Positions 1 through 5,099 of a stretch of DNA of 9,774 nucleotides are shown here, one piece after another. The notes under the pieces were generated by a model. It saw nothing but the letters and a program-made list of their open reading frames with translations, did not search any database and was not told where the DNA came from. The first letter of the stretch is position 1. Every line of letters begins with the position of its first letter. A program made the position numbers and the translations under genes. This stretch comes from Parcubacteria group bacterium (lineage in GTDB: Bacteria; Patescibacteriota; Minisyncoccia; Minisyncoccales; UBA10102). Where the stretch lies: the NCBI GenBank assembly GCA_016188735.1, contig JACPHF010000007.1:1-9774 (forward strand). The letters run 5' to 3'.

Positions 1-79
1 GTGGGGACACATGTACGACATGGAGACATTGGTGTAGCGGCAGCACAAGGGTTTGTGGATAGATTTAGAAACCAGCGAA
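1..79 (+). other. Unassigned left edge: possible tRNA remnant or gene end
   Basis: Two readings are possible and neither is secure. Frame 1 is open from base 1 to a stop at 172-174, so this could be the end of an unrecognised protein overlapping the next gene; its short segment RHGDIGVAAAQGF has no family I can name. Alternatively, bases 21-58 resemble the 5' half of a tRNA of the glutamine type. They hold an acceptor-like stretch, a D-arm with GTGT pairing GCAC around a GCGG loop, and an AAGGGTTTG start of an anticodon arm. The matching 3' half is absent, so at best it is a relic. Confidence 0.25.
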
Positions 80-107
80 TTGCCATTATAGAGATATATG
101 CTATACT
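80..107 (+). promoter_or_regulatory. Extended -10 promoter for HNH gene and tRNA-His
   Basis: TTGCCA at 80-85, a 16-base spacer and TATACT at 102-107, with an extended -10 TG at 99-100. Initiation 6-8 bases after the hexamer falls at about 113-115, on the A of the HNH start codon, so the mRNA would be leaderless. The sequence is strikingly like the promoter at 842-870, which precedes tRNAs, so it may originally have served tRNA-His. Confidence 0.6.
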
Positions 108-113
108 TAGGCA

Positions 114-620
114 ATGTCTCAAGCTCAGTGCAAGATTTGCGGTAAAGATTTTTACGCCAAACCAAATTGGTTAAAGAGGGGCTGGGGAAAGTTTTGTTCT
201 CGGGTATGCAAGTCCGAGGGGCAGAAAAGCGGTAAGCTTGTGAGGTGTTTCACTTGCGAAAAGACAGTTTACAAAACTCAAAAAGAGTTAAGGGTATCAA
301 AGAGTAAAAAGTACTTCTGTACGAAGGTATGTCAGACAGTTTGGAGAAACTCGATATATGTCGGAGAAAACCACTCAAACTGGAAGGGTGGAAAGCATGT
401 AGAATATAGAAGTCGTTTGTTAGGGAGTGATGTTGAGCAGTATTGCCGTGTATGCGGAACAAACGACAAAAGAATACTCTGCGTGCACCATCTCGATAAG
501 AATAGAAAAAACAACGCCCTAGAAAATTTAACTTGGTTATGTCATAATTGTCATTACTTGGTGCACCACTACGGTGCCGCAATTTCGAAAAAAGGTAGAA
601 ATATGGTGCCCATAGCTTAG
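114..620 (+). CDS. HNH endonuclease with N-terminal zinc fingers
   Basis: A 168-residue protein with three cysteine clusters. Residues 6-32 (CxxC...CxxxC: C6, C9, C28, C32) and 45-73 (C45, C48, C69, C73) look like two zinc fingers. Residues 111-146 form an HNH nuclease: C111/C114, the H125-H126 pair, N133/N134 and C143/C146, with C146 followed by H147. The ENHSNWKGG stretch at 85-93 resembles linkers seen in phage and homing HNH enzymes. The expected activity is metal-dependent DNA cutting; the target is unknown. The gene is visibly richer in A and T than infB or nrdJ, which suggests acquisition. There is no ribosome binding site, and the predicted transcript starts at the ATG. The last four residues and the stop lie inside tRNA-His. 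A stand-alone selfish nuclease or a phage remnant both fit; neither an integrase nor a terminase is recognisable beside it. Confidence 0.8.
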   Translation: MSQAQCKICGKDFYAKPNWLKRGWGKFCSRVCKSEGQKSGKLVRCFTCEKTVYKTQKELRVSKSKKYFCTKVCQTVWRNSIYVGENHSNWKGGKHVEYRSRLLGSDVEQYCRVCGTNDKRILCVHHLDKNRKNNALENLTWLCHNCHYLVHHYGAAISKKGRNMVPIA

Positions 621-679
621 TGGTAAAGCTCCGCTCTGTGGCAGCGGTTACACGGGTTCGAATCCCGTTGGGCACCCCA
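605..679 (+). tRNA. tRNA-His(GTG), CCA encoded
   Basis: Full cloverleaf: acceptor 606-612 pairs with 669-675, and the extra G at 605 pairs with C676, the G-1:C73 pair diagnostic of tRNA-His. The anticodon stem is 631-635/643-647 with anticodon GTG at 638-640. The T-arm is 652-668 with loop TTCGAAT. CCA is encoded at 677-679. The first 16 bases overlap the end of the HNH gene. Confidence 0.95.
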
Positions 680-688
680 AACGAAAAA

Positions 689-713
689 CCCGCACTAACA
701 GGCGGGCTTTTCT
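689..713 (+). terminator. Rho-independent terminator after tRNA-His
   Basis: CCCGC at 689-693 pairs with GCGGG at 702-706 across an 8-base loop, followed by the T-rich tail CTTTTCT. It ends the HNH/tRNA-His transcript. The 714-841 stretch beyond holds no gene, only two small inverted repeats at 724-738 and 821-836. Confidence 0.75.
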
Positions 714-841
714 GTATTTCCCTACTCCATTTCGGAGTCTATGCAAAAAGTATGTGCTTGAATGAATGGCGACCTTTTCAACCCCCATCATACGGAGCCA
801 ATACACCTTGTCAACCCTTAGAAAACCCTTGTTTTCCACAA

Positions 842-870
842 TTGCGAATAGGGAGATATTATGATACTCT
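842..870 (+). promoter_or_regulatory. Promoter of the tRNA-Arg/Ala/Ser-DUF4446-infB-rbfA run
   Basis: TTGCGA at 842-847, a 17-base spacer and TACTCT at 865-870, with an extended -10 TGA at 862-864. It lies 12 bases before tRNA-Arg. No later promoter or terminator is obvious until the end of rbfA, so the tRNAs and translation genes are probably cotranscribed. It shares TTGC, GAGATAT, ATAC and GAGGC blocks with 80-113. Confidence 0.55.
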
Positions 871-881
871 GAGGCGTGCGC

Positions 882-953
882 GCCCCTGTAGTTCAATGGA
901 CAGAACAAGGGACTCCTAAGCCCTAGATACAGGTTCGATTCCTGTCGGGGGCA
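882..953 (+). tRNA. tRNA-Arg(CCT)
   Basis: Acceptor 882-888 pairs with 946-952 (one G-U), D-stem GTTC/GAAC is 891-894/903-906, the anticodon CCT is at 915-917, and the T-arm is 929-945. CCA is not encoded (the bases are CAA). The closing pair of the anticodon stem, A912 against G920, is a mismatch. The rest of the cloverleaf is intact. Confidence 0.92.
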
Positions 954-960
954 CAAAAAT

Positions 961-1031
961 GGGCCCGTGGTATAGCGGAAACACGCGTCCATGGCATGGA
1001 CGAGTCCGGGGTTCGATTCCCCGCGGGTCCA
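961..1031 (+). tRNA. tRNA-Ala(GGC)
   Basis: Acceptor 961-967 pairs with 1024-1030 and contains G963 opposite T1028, the G3:U70 pair that marks alanine tRNAs. Anticodon stem CGTCC/GGACG is 986-990/998-1002 with anticodon GGC at 993-995. The T-arm is 1007-1023. The discriminator is A1031, followed by CCC, so CCA must be added by enzyme. Confidence 0.94.
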
Positions 1032-1037
1032 CCCTCA

Positions 1038-1123
1038 GGAGGGTTGGCAGAACGGCTAATGCGCTGGTTTCGAAAACCAGTGGGAGCAATCCCTTGCAGG
1101 TTCGAATCCTGCACCCTCCGCCA
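1038..1123 (+). tRNA. tRNA-Ser(CGA), CCA encoded
   Basis: Class II tRNA with a long variable arm (GGGA/TCCC at about 1082-1093). Acceptor 1038-1044 pairs with 1113-1119, the anticodon CGA is at 1071-1073 in a CTGGT/ACCAG stem, the discriminator is G1120, and CCA is encoded at 1121-1123. The next start codon is only 7 bases further on. Confidence 0.95.
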
Positions 1124-1130
1124 TAACACC

Positions 1131-1451
1131 ATGTTTCAATTTTTCAAAAAAACAGAAGAAACGTCCTCCACCCCGGAAGAAGTCGTCAAGAAACTGAAAA
1201 CGAAAGAGAAACTCAATCTTTCCTTGAGCAAGGTTGCATTGGTCAGATTCAATCCTTTTAAAGAAATCGGAAGCAATCAGAGTTTTTCCGTGGCGCTCCT
1301 TAACCATCACCACGACGGCGTGATCATTACGAGCCACTTTGGCAGGGAAACGAATCGCGTGTACGCAAAGCAGGTTATCAAAGGAAAGGCAGAACACCAG
1401 CTTTCAGAAGAAGAGGAGGAAGCGCTGCGGCAGGCAATGGGATCAAAATGA
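1131..1451 (+). CDS. DUF4446 family protein
   Basis: A 106-residue protein recognised as DUF4446 from RFNPF (39-43), NQSFSVALL (49-57), DGVIITS (62-68), GRETNRVYAK (71-80) and the acidic LSEEEEEAL (91-99). The biochemical role of the family is not known. Many members carry an N-terminal membrane helix; this one lacks it and begins with a short basic segment, so it is probably soluble. An upstream in-frame extension reads through tRNAs and is not used; the ATG lies 7 bases after the CCA of tRNA-Ser, with no Shine-Dalgarno site. Its TGA stop overlaps the infB ATG (ATGA), which implies translational coupling with the initiation factor. Confidence 0.82.
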   Translation: MFQFFKKTEETSSTPEEVVKKLKTKEKLNLSLSKVALVRFNPFKEIGSNQSFSVALLNHHHDGVIITSHFGRETNRVYAKQVIKGKAEHQLSEEEEEALRQAMGSK

Positions 1452-2941
1452 CAACACCTAGAAACAAAAAAAAAGAGCAGCAAGCAGGGGCCATGAAGCG
1501 GCCTCCTGTTGTAGTGGTGCTGGGTCACGTGGATCACGGAAAGTCGTCGCTCTTAGAGGCGGTCCGGGAGGAATTCCGCATCACGGCCCGCGAATCAGGA
1601 GGAATTACCCAGCATATCGGAGCATATGTTGCCGAGCACGAAGGCAAGCATATTACCTTTCTTGATACCCCTGGTCACGAAGCGTTTTCCGCCATGCGGT
1701 CGCGCGGAGCACGGGTCGCGGATATCGGCATCTTGGTTGTCGCTGGCGATGAAGGAGTAAAGCCCCAGACCAAGGAAGCAATCGTTCAGGCCCAGGCGGC
1801 AGGGATTCCGCTCATCGTCTGTCTTACCAAGACCGATAAGCCCGGAATCGATATTGTCAGGGCAAAGAATGAACTCGCAAAAGAGGGTGTTATCGTAGAA
1901 TCAATGGGAGGACAGGTGCCGTGCGTAGAAACCTCTGCTCTAACAAAGAAAGGCATCAAGGAGCTTCTGGAAATGATTATTCTCGTATCCGAACTTCAGG
2001 ACTTGAGCCTGCATGAAGACCGAGGAACGCGAGGCCACGTCATTGAAGTGTCCCGGGACGCAAGGCAGGGCATTCGGGCGACACTTCTTCTTAAGGAAGG
2101 AACGTTGCGGCTGGGCAACGTGGTGGGGACTCCTTCCGGTGTAGGAAAACTTAAGATGCTGGAAGATTTCGCGGGAAATCGCATTGAAGAAGCGGGCCCT
2201 TCGTTTCCCGCGCTCGCAATCGGCTTTGAATCATCCCCTTTTATAGGGGAAGAGTTTCGGGTGTTTCCTTCCGTAGAAGAGGCGCGAGCGCACATGAAAG
2301 AATCTTCATTCGCTCCTCCGCGGGCCCCCGTTGCCGAGTCGGGGCAAGCGGCAGAAGAAAGCGTGATGCGCCTGGTGCTTAAGGCTGACGTGGCAGGTTC
2401 TTTGGAGGCGATTTCGCAGATCGTAGATTCCGTGAATAATGAAGGGAAATTCAAGATCGTGAAAGCAGACGTGGGAGACGTGACCGAAGGAGACGTGAAA
2501 TTCGCCAGAGACACAAAGGCCGGGATCCTGGCGTTCCGGGTCAAGATTCCTTCTTTAATAGCAAGGGCTGCGGAGCGGGAAAAAATTTCCCTGGAGCGAT
2601 TTGAGGTAATTTACGATATAGCAGAGCGCTTGCACAAGATCATAGAAGGGGGCAAGGAGCCGAGCGTTCAGGAGCTGGGAATGCTGCGCGTGCTCGCAAC
2701 GTTCTCTACGGAGCGGGATCGCCAGGTCATCGGAGGAAGGGTTATCACCGGGATGGCAAAAAAGGGCGCCGCGTTTGAGGTTGTGCGCGAAGAGCAGCTC
2801 GTGGGAAAAGGCAAGGTCATGAATCTTCAGCGGAGCAAGAAAGATATGCCCTCTGTCTCAAAGGGAGAGGAAGCGGGGCTCATGGTGCAGACGGATATTG
2901 GGATACAAGAAGGAGATTATTTGAAATTCTTTGCATCGTGA
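1448..2941 (+). CDS. infB: Translation initiation factor IF-2 (short form)
   Basis: A GTPase that brings initiator tRNA to the 30S subunit and promotes 50S joining. The 497-residue protein starts almost directly at the G domain: P-loop GHVDHGKS (26-33), switch region GGITQHIGAY (51-60), DTPGH (73-77), a G4 position reading TKTD (127-130) and SAL (163-165). Domains II, III and IV follow, ending near DYLKFF. It lacks the long N-terminal region of E. coli IF-2 and keeps only about 20 basic residues before the G domain. The G4 motif departs from the usual NKxD by asparagine to threonine; TKxD occurs in Rho-type GTPases, so binding may persist. The start is supported by the ATGA overlap with the DUF4446 gene. 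Its stop overlaps the rbfA start (GTGA). Confidence 0.97.
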   Translation: MTTPRNKKKEQQAGAMKRPPVVVVLGHVDHGKSSLLEAVREEFRITARESGGITQHIGAYVAEHEGKHITFLDTPGHEAFSAMRSRGARVADIGILVVAGDEGVKPQTKEAIVQAQAAGIPLIVCLTKTDKPGIDIVRAKNELAKEGVIVESMGGQVPCVETSALTKKGIKELLEMIILVSELQDLSLHEDRGTRGHVIEVSRDARQGIRATLLLKEGTLRLGNVVGTPSGVGKLKMLEDFAGNRIEEAGPSFPALAIGFESSPFIGEEFRVFPSVEEARAHMKESSFAPPRAPVAESGQAAEESVMRLVLKADVAGSLEAISQIVDSVNNEGKFKIVKADVGDVTEGDVKFARDTKAGILAFRVKIPSLIARAAEREKISLERFEVIYDIAERLHKIIEGGKEPSVQELGMLRVLATFSTERDRQVIGGRVITGMAKKGAAFEVVREEQLVGKGKVMNLQRSKKDMPSVSKGEEAGLMVQTDIGIQEGDYLKFFAS

Positions 2942-3267
2942 ACAAGCGCATTTCCAGGGTGAATCAGCTTCTCAAGAAAGAGCTTAGTTCCATCCTTTCC
3001 CGCGAGATCGTGTTTCCCGACAACTGTCTGGTAAGCATCAGCAGGGCCGAGGCAACACCGAACTTGCAGCAAGCAAGAATCTATATTACCGTATTTCCTG
3101 CAGACAAGAAGCAGGAGGTTATAGATTCTTTACAGCGCCGCGTGTACAATATTCAGCAGCAGCTCAACAAGCGGCTCAAGATGAGGCCGGTGCCCAGAAT
3201 AGAGATACGGGCCGACGAAGGAGAGGAAAAGGCGCAGAGGATCCGGGAGATATTAGATTCTCTTTGA
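2938..3267 (+). CDS. rbfA: 30S ribosome-binding factor RbfA
   Basis: A 109-residue protein of usual RbfA length with a single KH-like domain. It begins RISRVNQLLKKELSSIL, has the RAEATPNLQQARIYITVF strand region and ends with RPVPRIEIRADEGEEKAQRI, the conserved C-terminal block. The factor binds immature 30S subunits near the 5' end of 16S rRNA and helps final maturation, particularly in the cold. The GTG start shares a GTGA overlap with the infB stop and there is no ribosome binding site at a useful distance, so translation probably depends on ribosomes finishing infB. The infB-rbfA order is a widely conserved bacterial arrangement. Confidence 0.95.
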   Translation: MNKRISRVNQLLKKELSSILSREIVFPDNCLVSISRAEATPNLQQARIYITVFPADKKQEVIDSLQRRVYNIQQQLNKRLKMRPVPRIEIRADEGEEKAQRIREILDSL

Positions 3268-3281
3268 TGGTATGATATAAG
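3253..3281 (+). promoter_or_regulatory. Weak candidate promoter for tRNA-Cys/Leu
   Basis: TTAGAT at 3253-3258, a 17-base spacer and TATAAG at 3276-3281, with an extended -10 TGA at 3273-3275, overlap the end of rbfA. The -35 match is poor. Read-through from the rbfA transcript is an equally good explanation for expression of the two tRNAs. Confidence 0.3.
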
Positions 3282-3292
3282 GGTAGGAGTAT

Positions 3293-3364
3293 GGCCGGGT
3301 AGTCAAGTGGTAAGACATGGGTCTGCAAAACCCATATACAGGGGTTCGATTCCCCTCCCGGCCT
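3293..3364 (+). tRNA. tRNA-Cys(GCA)
   Basis: Acceptor 3293-3299 pairs perfectly with 3357-3363. Anticodon stem TGGGT/ACCCA is 3318-3322/3330-3334 with anticodon GCA at 3325-3327. The T-arm is 3340-3356. The discriminator is T3364, as expected for cysteine tRNAs. CCA is not encoded. Confidence 0.95.
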
Positions 3365-3387
3365 CAAAACTTAACGAGATTAAGTTT

Positions 3388-3468
3388 GCCCGGGTGGTGG
3401 AACTGGTTTACACGGGGGACTTAAAATCCCTGCCGAAAGGCGTGTGGGTTCGAATCCCACCCCGGGCA
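3388..3468 (+). tRNA. tRNA-Leu(TAA)
   Basis: Class II tRNA with variable arm GCC-GAAA-GGC (3432-3441). Acceptor GCCCGGG 3388-3394 pairs with 3461-3467, the anticodon TAA is at 3422-3424, the T-stem is GTGGG/CCCAC, and the discriminator is A3468. CCA is not encoded. It is followed by an ATG after 8 bases. Confidence 0.95.
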
Positions 3469-3476
3469 CAAAAATT

Positions 3477-3878
3477 ATGTTAAATAAACTTATTTTCGAG
3501 AATGAAAGAGTCTGGCGATTGCTCACCAATTTTTGGACCGTAGTTTTCTTTATCCTTATCTTCATTAATTTCTTTAGCAAAAACGCCTACAGTTTCCTGC
3601 TGGTGCCTTTGAGCATCGTCTATTCCGGGATACTCACTATTTTTGTGGCCACCAAAGAATTCGACAGATGGTATGAAGTTCACAATGGGCGCCACCCCGG
3701 CGAGTTCTTCGTCATCGCTTGGACAGCGGTAATGGCCGTGTTCCTCATCCTATCTTTTATTTTCGGAGAAGAGTTCCATGCGCCCTCCGATACGGTTTCC
3801 GCAGTTTACGTGGCGGTGCTCACGCTTTTTGCCCTGACCCAAAAATCAAAAACCCTGCATCGCAAGAGAAGGCATTAA
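3477..3878 (+). CDS. Small four-helix membrane protein, unknown function
   Basis: I do not recognise a family. The 133-residue protein shows four hydrophobic stretches at about residues 15-33, 38-57, 75-95 and 104-121, with a short charged loop (KEFDRWYEVHNGRHPGEF, about 60-77) between the second and third. It ends in a very basic tail, KSKTLHRKRRH, likely on the cytoplasmic side. It should sit in the cytoplasmic membrane; no catalytic motif is evident. The ATG is the first in-frame start after tRNA-Leu; an upstream extension would read through the tRNA. No Shine-Dalgarno site is present. It converges on the 3D-domain gene with only 8 bases between stops and no terminator hairpin. Confidence 0.75.
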   Translation: MLNKLIFENERVWRLLTNFWTVVFFILIFINFFSKNAYSFLLVPLSIVYSGILTIFVATKEFDRWYEVHNGRHPGEFFVIAWTAVMAVFLILSFIFGEEFHAPSDTVSAVYVAVLTLFALTQKSKTLHRKRRH

Positions 3879-3886
3879 AATCCGAC

Positions 3887-4366
3887 CTATCCTTCCAGAA
3901 CCTCAATCGTGGTGAGCTTGGCTCCGAAATCAAGCGCTTCCGTCTTGTTTGGGAACCAAATGTCCACCTGATATCCTTTGCGGAAATGCATGCGGTCTTC
4001 CACCGTAAACACTTTGTCTCCATAGAACTCGGGGATCCTGATCTGCGTACCCAAAGGAAGGAAGTTTGCGGCAACCAAACCATCTCGCACCTGGGTACCG
4101 GACGCGGTAATGAACGGCGTGTCGTCTGTCTGGTCGGGGGTAGAGGAATAGGCGGTGGTGATTACCATGATTCTGGTAACCTTGGCATCGGGTTGTGCCG
4201 AAGTTCCCCTTGAAAAAAGGCTGGTTCCGTCAATGATGGGAAGTTGTGTCTCTGTGCTCGGAGGGTTTTCGGCCCCTGCCCCTGTGGGAGCTGTTTGAGG
4301 TCCAAGGAGGGGAGCTCCAAAGGTCAAGGAGGCCGAAAGAATGCCTGAAATAAGGTATGCTTTCAT
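3887..4366 (-). CDS. Secreted 3D-domain protein (double-psi beta-barrel)
   Basis: A 159-residue protein. Residues 1-18 (lysine, then a hydrophobic run) look like a signal peptide, followed by a Pro/Thr/Gly/Ala-rich linker to about 60 and a 3D domain from about 66 to 157. The domain shows ITTAYS (69-74), TASGT (87-91), LPLGTQI (103-109), VEDRM (122-126) and VDIWF (134-138). Of the three aspartates that name the family, D124 and D135 are clear; the first position looks like N101. Related domains occur in peptidoglycan-cleaving enzymes such as MltA and in cell-wall proteins, so a role in the envelope outside the membrane is likely; enzymatic activity is not shown. It has its own sigma70-like promoter, and a hairpin lies just before the start codon. 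Confidence 0.8.
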   Translation of the reverse strand: MKAYLISGILSASLTFGAPLLGPQTAPTGAGAENPPSTETQLPIIDGTSLFSRGTSAQPDAKVTRIMVITTAYSSTPDQTDDTPFITASGTQVRDGLVAANFLPLGTQIRIPEFYGDKVFTVEDRMHFRKGYQVDIWFPNKTEALDFGAKLTTIEVLEG

Positions 4367-4370
4367 AATA

Positions 4371-4393
4371 AAAACGCCATTTTTAGGCGTTTT
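4371..4393 (-). other. Hairpin at the 5' end of the 3D-gene transcript
   Basis: AAAACGCC at 4371-4378 and GGCGTTTT at 4386-4393 form a perfect 8-base inverted repeat with a 7-base loop. On the minus strand it is followed by a T-run and then the start codon 4 bases later. With the promoter at 4397-4424 the transcript would begin inside the upstream arm. It could stabilise the mRNA, hinder ribosome access, or act as a terminator for either strand. Confidence 0.6.
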
Positions 4394-4396
4394 AGA

Positions 4397-4424
4397 AGTA
4401 TACTCCCTTCAGGGGGAAAGTCAA
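4397..4424 (-). promoter_or_regulatory. Promoter of the 3D-domain gene
   Basis: Reading the minus strand: TTGACT (4424-4419), 16 bases, TATACT (4402-4397). Initiation is expected near 4390, which gives a leader of about 24 bases consisting mostly of the hairpin arm. It is divergent from the nrdR promoter about 40 bases away. Confidence 0.65.
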
Positions 4425-4466
4425 GGGTTGGTAGTGGGTGGGTGTTTTTTTCCACATTTCCCCGAT

Positions 4467-4494
4467 TTGACACGTTTGCTTGGGTTGCTACAAT
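4467..4494 (+). promoter_or_regulatory. Promoter of nrdR
   Basis: A perfect TTGACA at 4467-4472, a 16-base spacer and TACAAT at 4489-4494 with an extended -10 TG at 4486-4487. Initiation near 4501 leaves a leader of about 56 bases that contains the NrdR-box-like palindrome. A second, weaker -10 (TATATT, 4539-4544) lies inside that palindrome. Confidence 0.65.
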
Positions 4495-4532
4495 CAAGAG
4501 CGGATTTCATTGTATTATCAGATCCTTAGAGC

Positions 4533-4548
4533 ATACCATATATTGAGT
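4533..4548 (+). promoter_or_regulatory. NrdR-box-like palindrome before nrdR
   Basis: ATACCATATATTGAGT fits the known NrdR-box pattern acaCwAtATaTwGtgt at most positions, including the central ATATAT and the C and G ten positions apart. It would let NrdR control its own gene. NrdR boxes are often paired; no convincing partner is visible nearby. Confidence 0.5.
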
Positions 4549-4556
4549 AGTTAGAC

Positions 4557-5018
4557 ATGAATTGTCCAAGATGTCAAAAAAGCACCAAGGTGGTCAATTC
4601 CAGGCCCCTGGAAGGAGGAAGAGCCGTAAAAAGGCGCAGGGAGTGCCTTCACTGCTCCCAGCGCTTCAGCACCTATGAGCGTTTGAGCCTGGGGGATTTC
4701 CGGGTTGTGAAGCGCAATGACTCAAAAGAGCTCTATGCCCGTCATAAGATAGAGGCGGGGCTCAGAAAGGCCCTGGAAAAGCGCCCGGTGACAGAGGCTC
4801 AGTTCCAAAAACTCCTCTTTGACATAGAGGCCGACGTCTTCTCCCTAGGCAAAGAGAAGATAAGTTCAGAGCAGATCGGCCGCATCGTCCTGGACCGCCT
4901 GAAGAAGACAGACAAGGTGGGATATTTGCGCTTCGCCTCGGTTTACCGGAACTTCAGAAGCCCCCAGGCCTTTGCCAAAGAGATAGAAAGGCTTGAAAAG
5001 GTTGGCGCGAGGGCTTGA
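4557..5018 (+). CDS. nrdR: Transcriptional repressor NrdR
   Basis: A 153-residue protein of standard NrdR length. The N-terminal zinc ribbon uses C3, C6, C30 and C33, with the conserved NSRPLEGGRAVKRRREC and RFSTYER segments that form the DNA-binding part. Residues about 49-139 are the ATP-cone (VVKRNDSKELYARHKIEAGL ... GYLRFASVYRNF), which senses ATP and dATP. The protein represses ribonucleotide reductase genes when dATP is high. It lies directly upstream of nrdJ, 81 bases between stop and start, and both genes carry NrdR-box-like sites, so autoregulation plus control of the neighbour is likely. The start codon has no Shine-Dalgarno site. Confidence 0.96.
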   Translation: MNCPRCQKSTKVVNSRPLEGGRAVKRRRECLHCSQRFSTYERLSLGDFRVVKRNDSKELYARHKIEAGLRKALEKRPVTEAQFQKLLFDIEADVFSLGKEKISSEQIGRIVLDRLKKTDKVGYLRFASVYRNFRSPQAFAKEIERLEKVGARA

Positions 5019-5027
5019 CATTTGTTT

Positions 5028-5057
5028 TTGACGCTCGGCAATCGAAAAGTTTACAAT
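5028..5057 (+). promoter_or_regulatory. Promoter of nrdJ
   Basis: TTGACG at 5028-5033, an 18-base spacer and TACAAT at 5052-5057. Initiation is expected near 5064, about 36 bases before the ATG. A perfect TTGACA at 5015-5020 overlaps the nrdR stop but has no -10 at the right distance. Confidence 0.5.
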
Positions 5058-5066
5058 ATATACATC
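5051..5066 (+). promoter_or_regulatory. NrdR-box-like site over the nrdJ -10
   Basis: The core CAATATATAC at 5054-5063 matches the NrdR-box pattern in the left half (C, A/T, ATATaT); the minus strand reads ATATATTG, which also fits. It covers the -10 hexamer, the position expected for repression of initiation. Confidence 0.5.
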
Positions 5067-5099
5067 GGTCAAAATTACTCCATAACGCAATTCTCCACC

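Noticed and set aside
724..836. Small inverted repeats (724-738 and 821-836) as terminators or a repeat array
   Set aside because: Stems of 5-6 bases with no T-run and no repetition; not enough to call a function.
996..1130. N-terminal extension of the DUF4446 protein
   Set aside because: It would translate through tRNA-Ala and tRNA-Ser; the ATG at 1131 matches the family start region.
648..1132. Minus-strand open frames across the tRNA-His/Arg/Ala/Ser region
   Set aside because: Their peptides contain GFEPV-, NRTPD- and SNLYLG-type strings that come from reading tRNA T-arms backwards, a well-known false gene pattern.
1996..2544. 182-codon minus-strand open frame opposite infB
   Set aside because: Serine-rich low-information translation antisense to conserved IF-2 domains; a shadow.
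3719..4213. Plus-strand open frame opposite the 3D-domain gene
   Set aside because: No recognisable domain, and it overlaps the membrane-protein gene in another frame; the minus-strand product has a signal peptide and a 3D domain.
1449..5018. Alternative genetic code with TGA read as glycine, as in some CPR lineages
   Set aside because: TGA ends DUF4446, infB, rbfA, nrdR, rplS and the pseudouridine synthase at family-appropriate positions, and forms ATGA/GTGA overlaps.
5022..5099. N-terminal extension of NrdJ from an upstream TTG
   Set aside because: It covers the promoter and NrdR-like site, and the extra residues show no family likeness.
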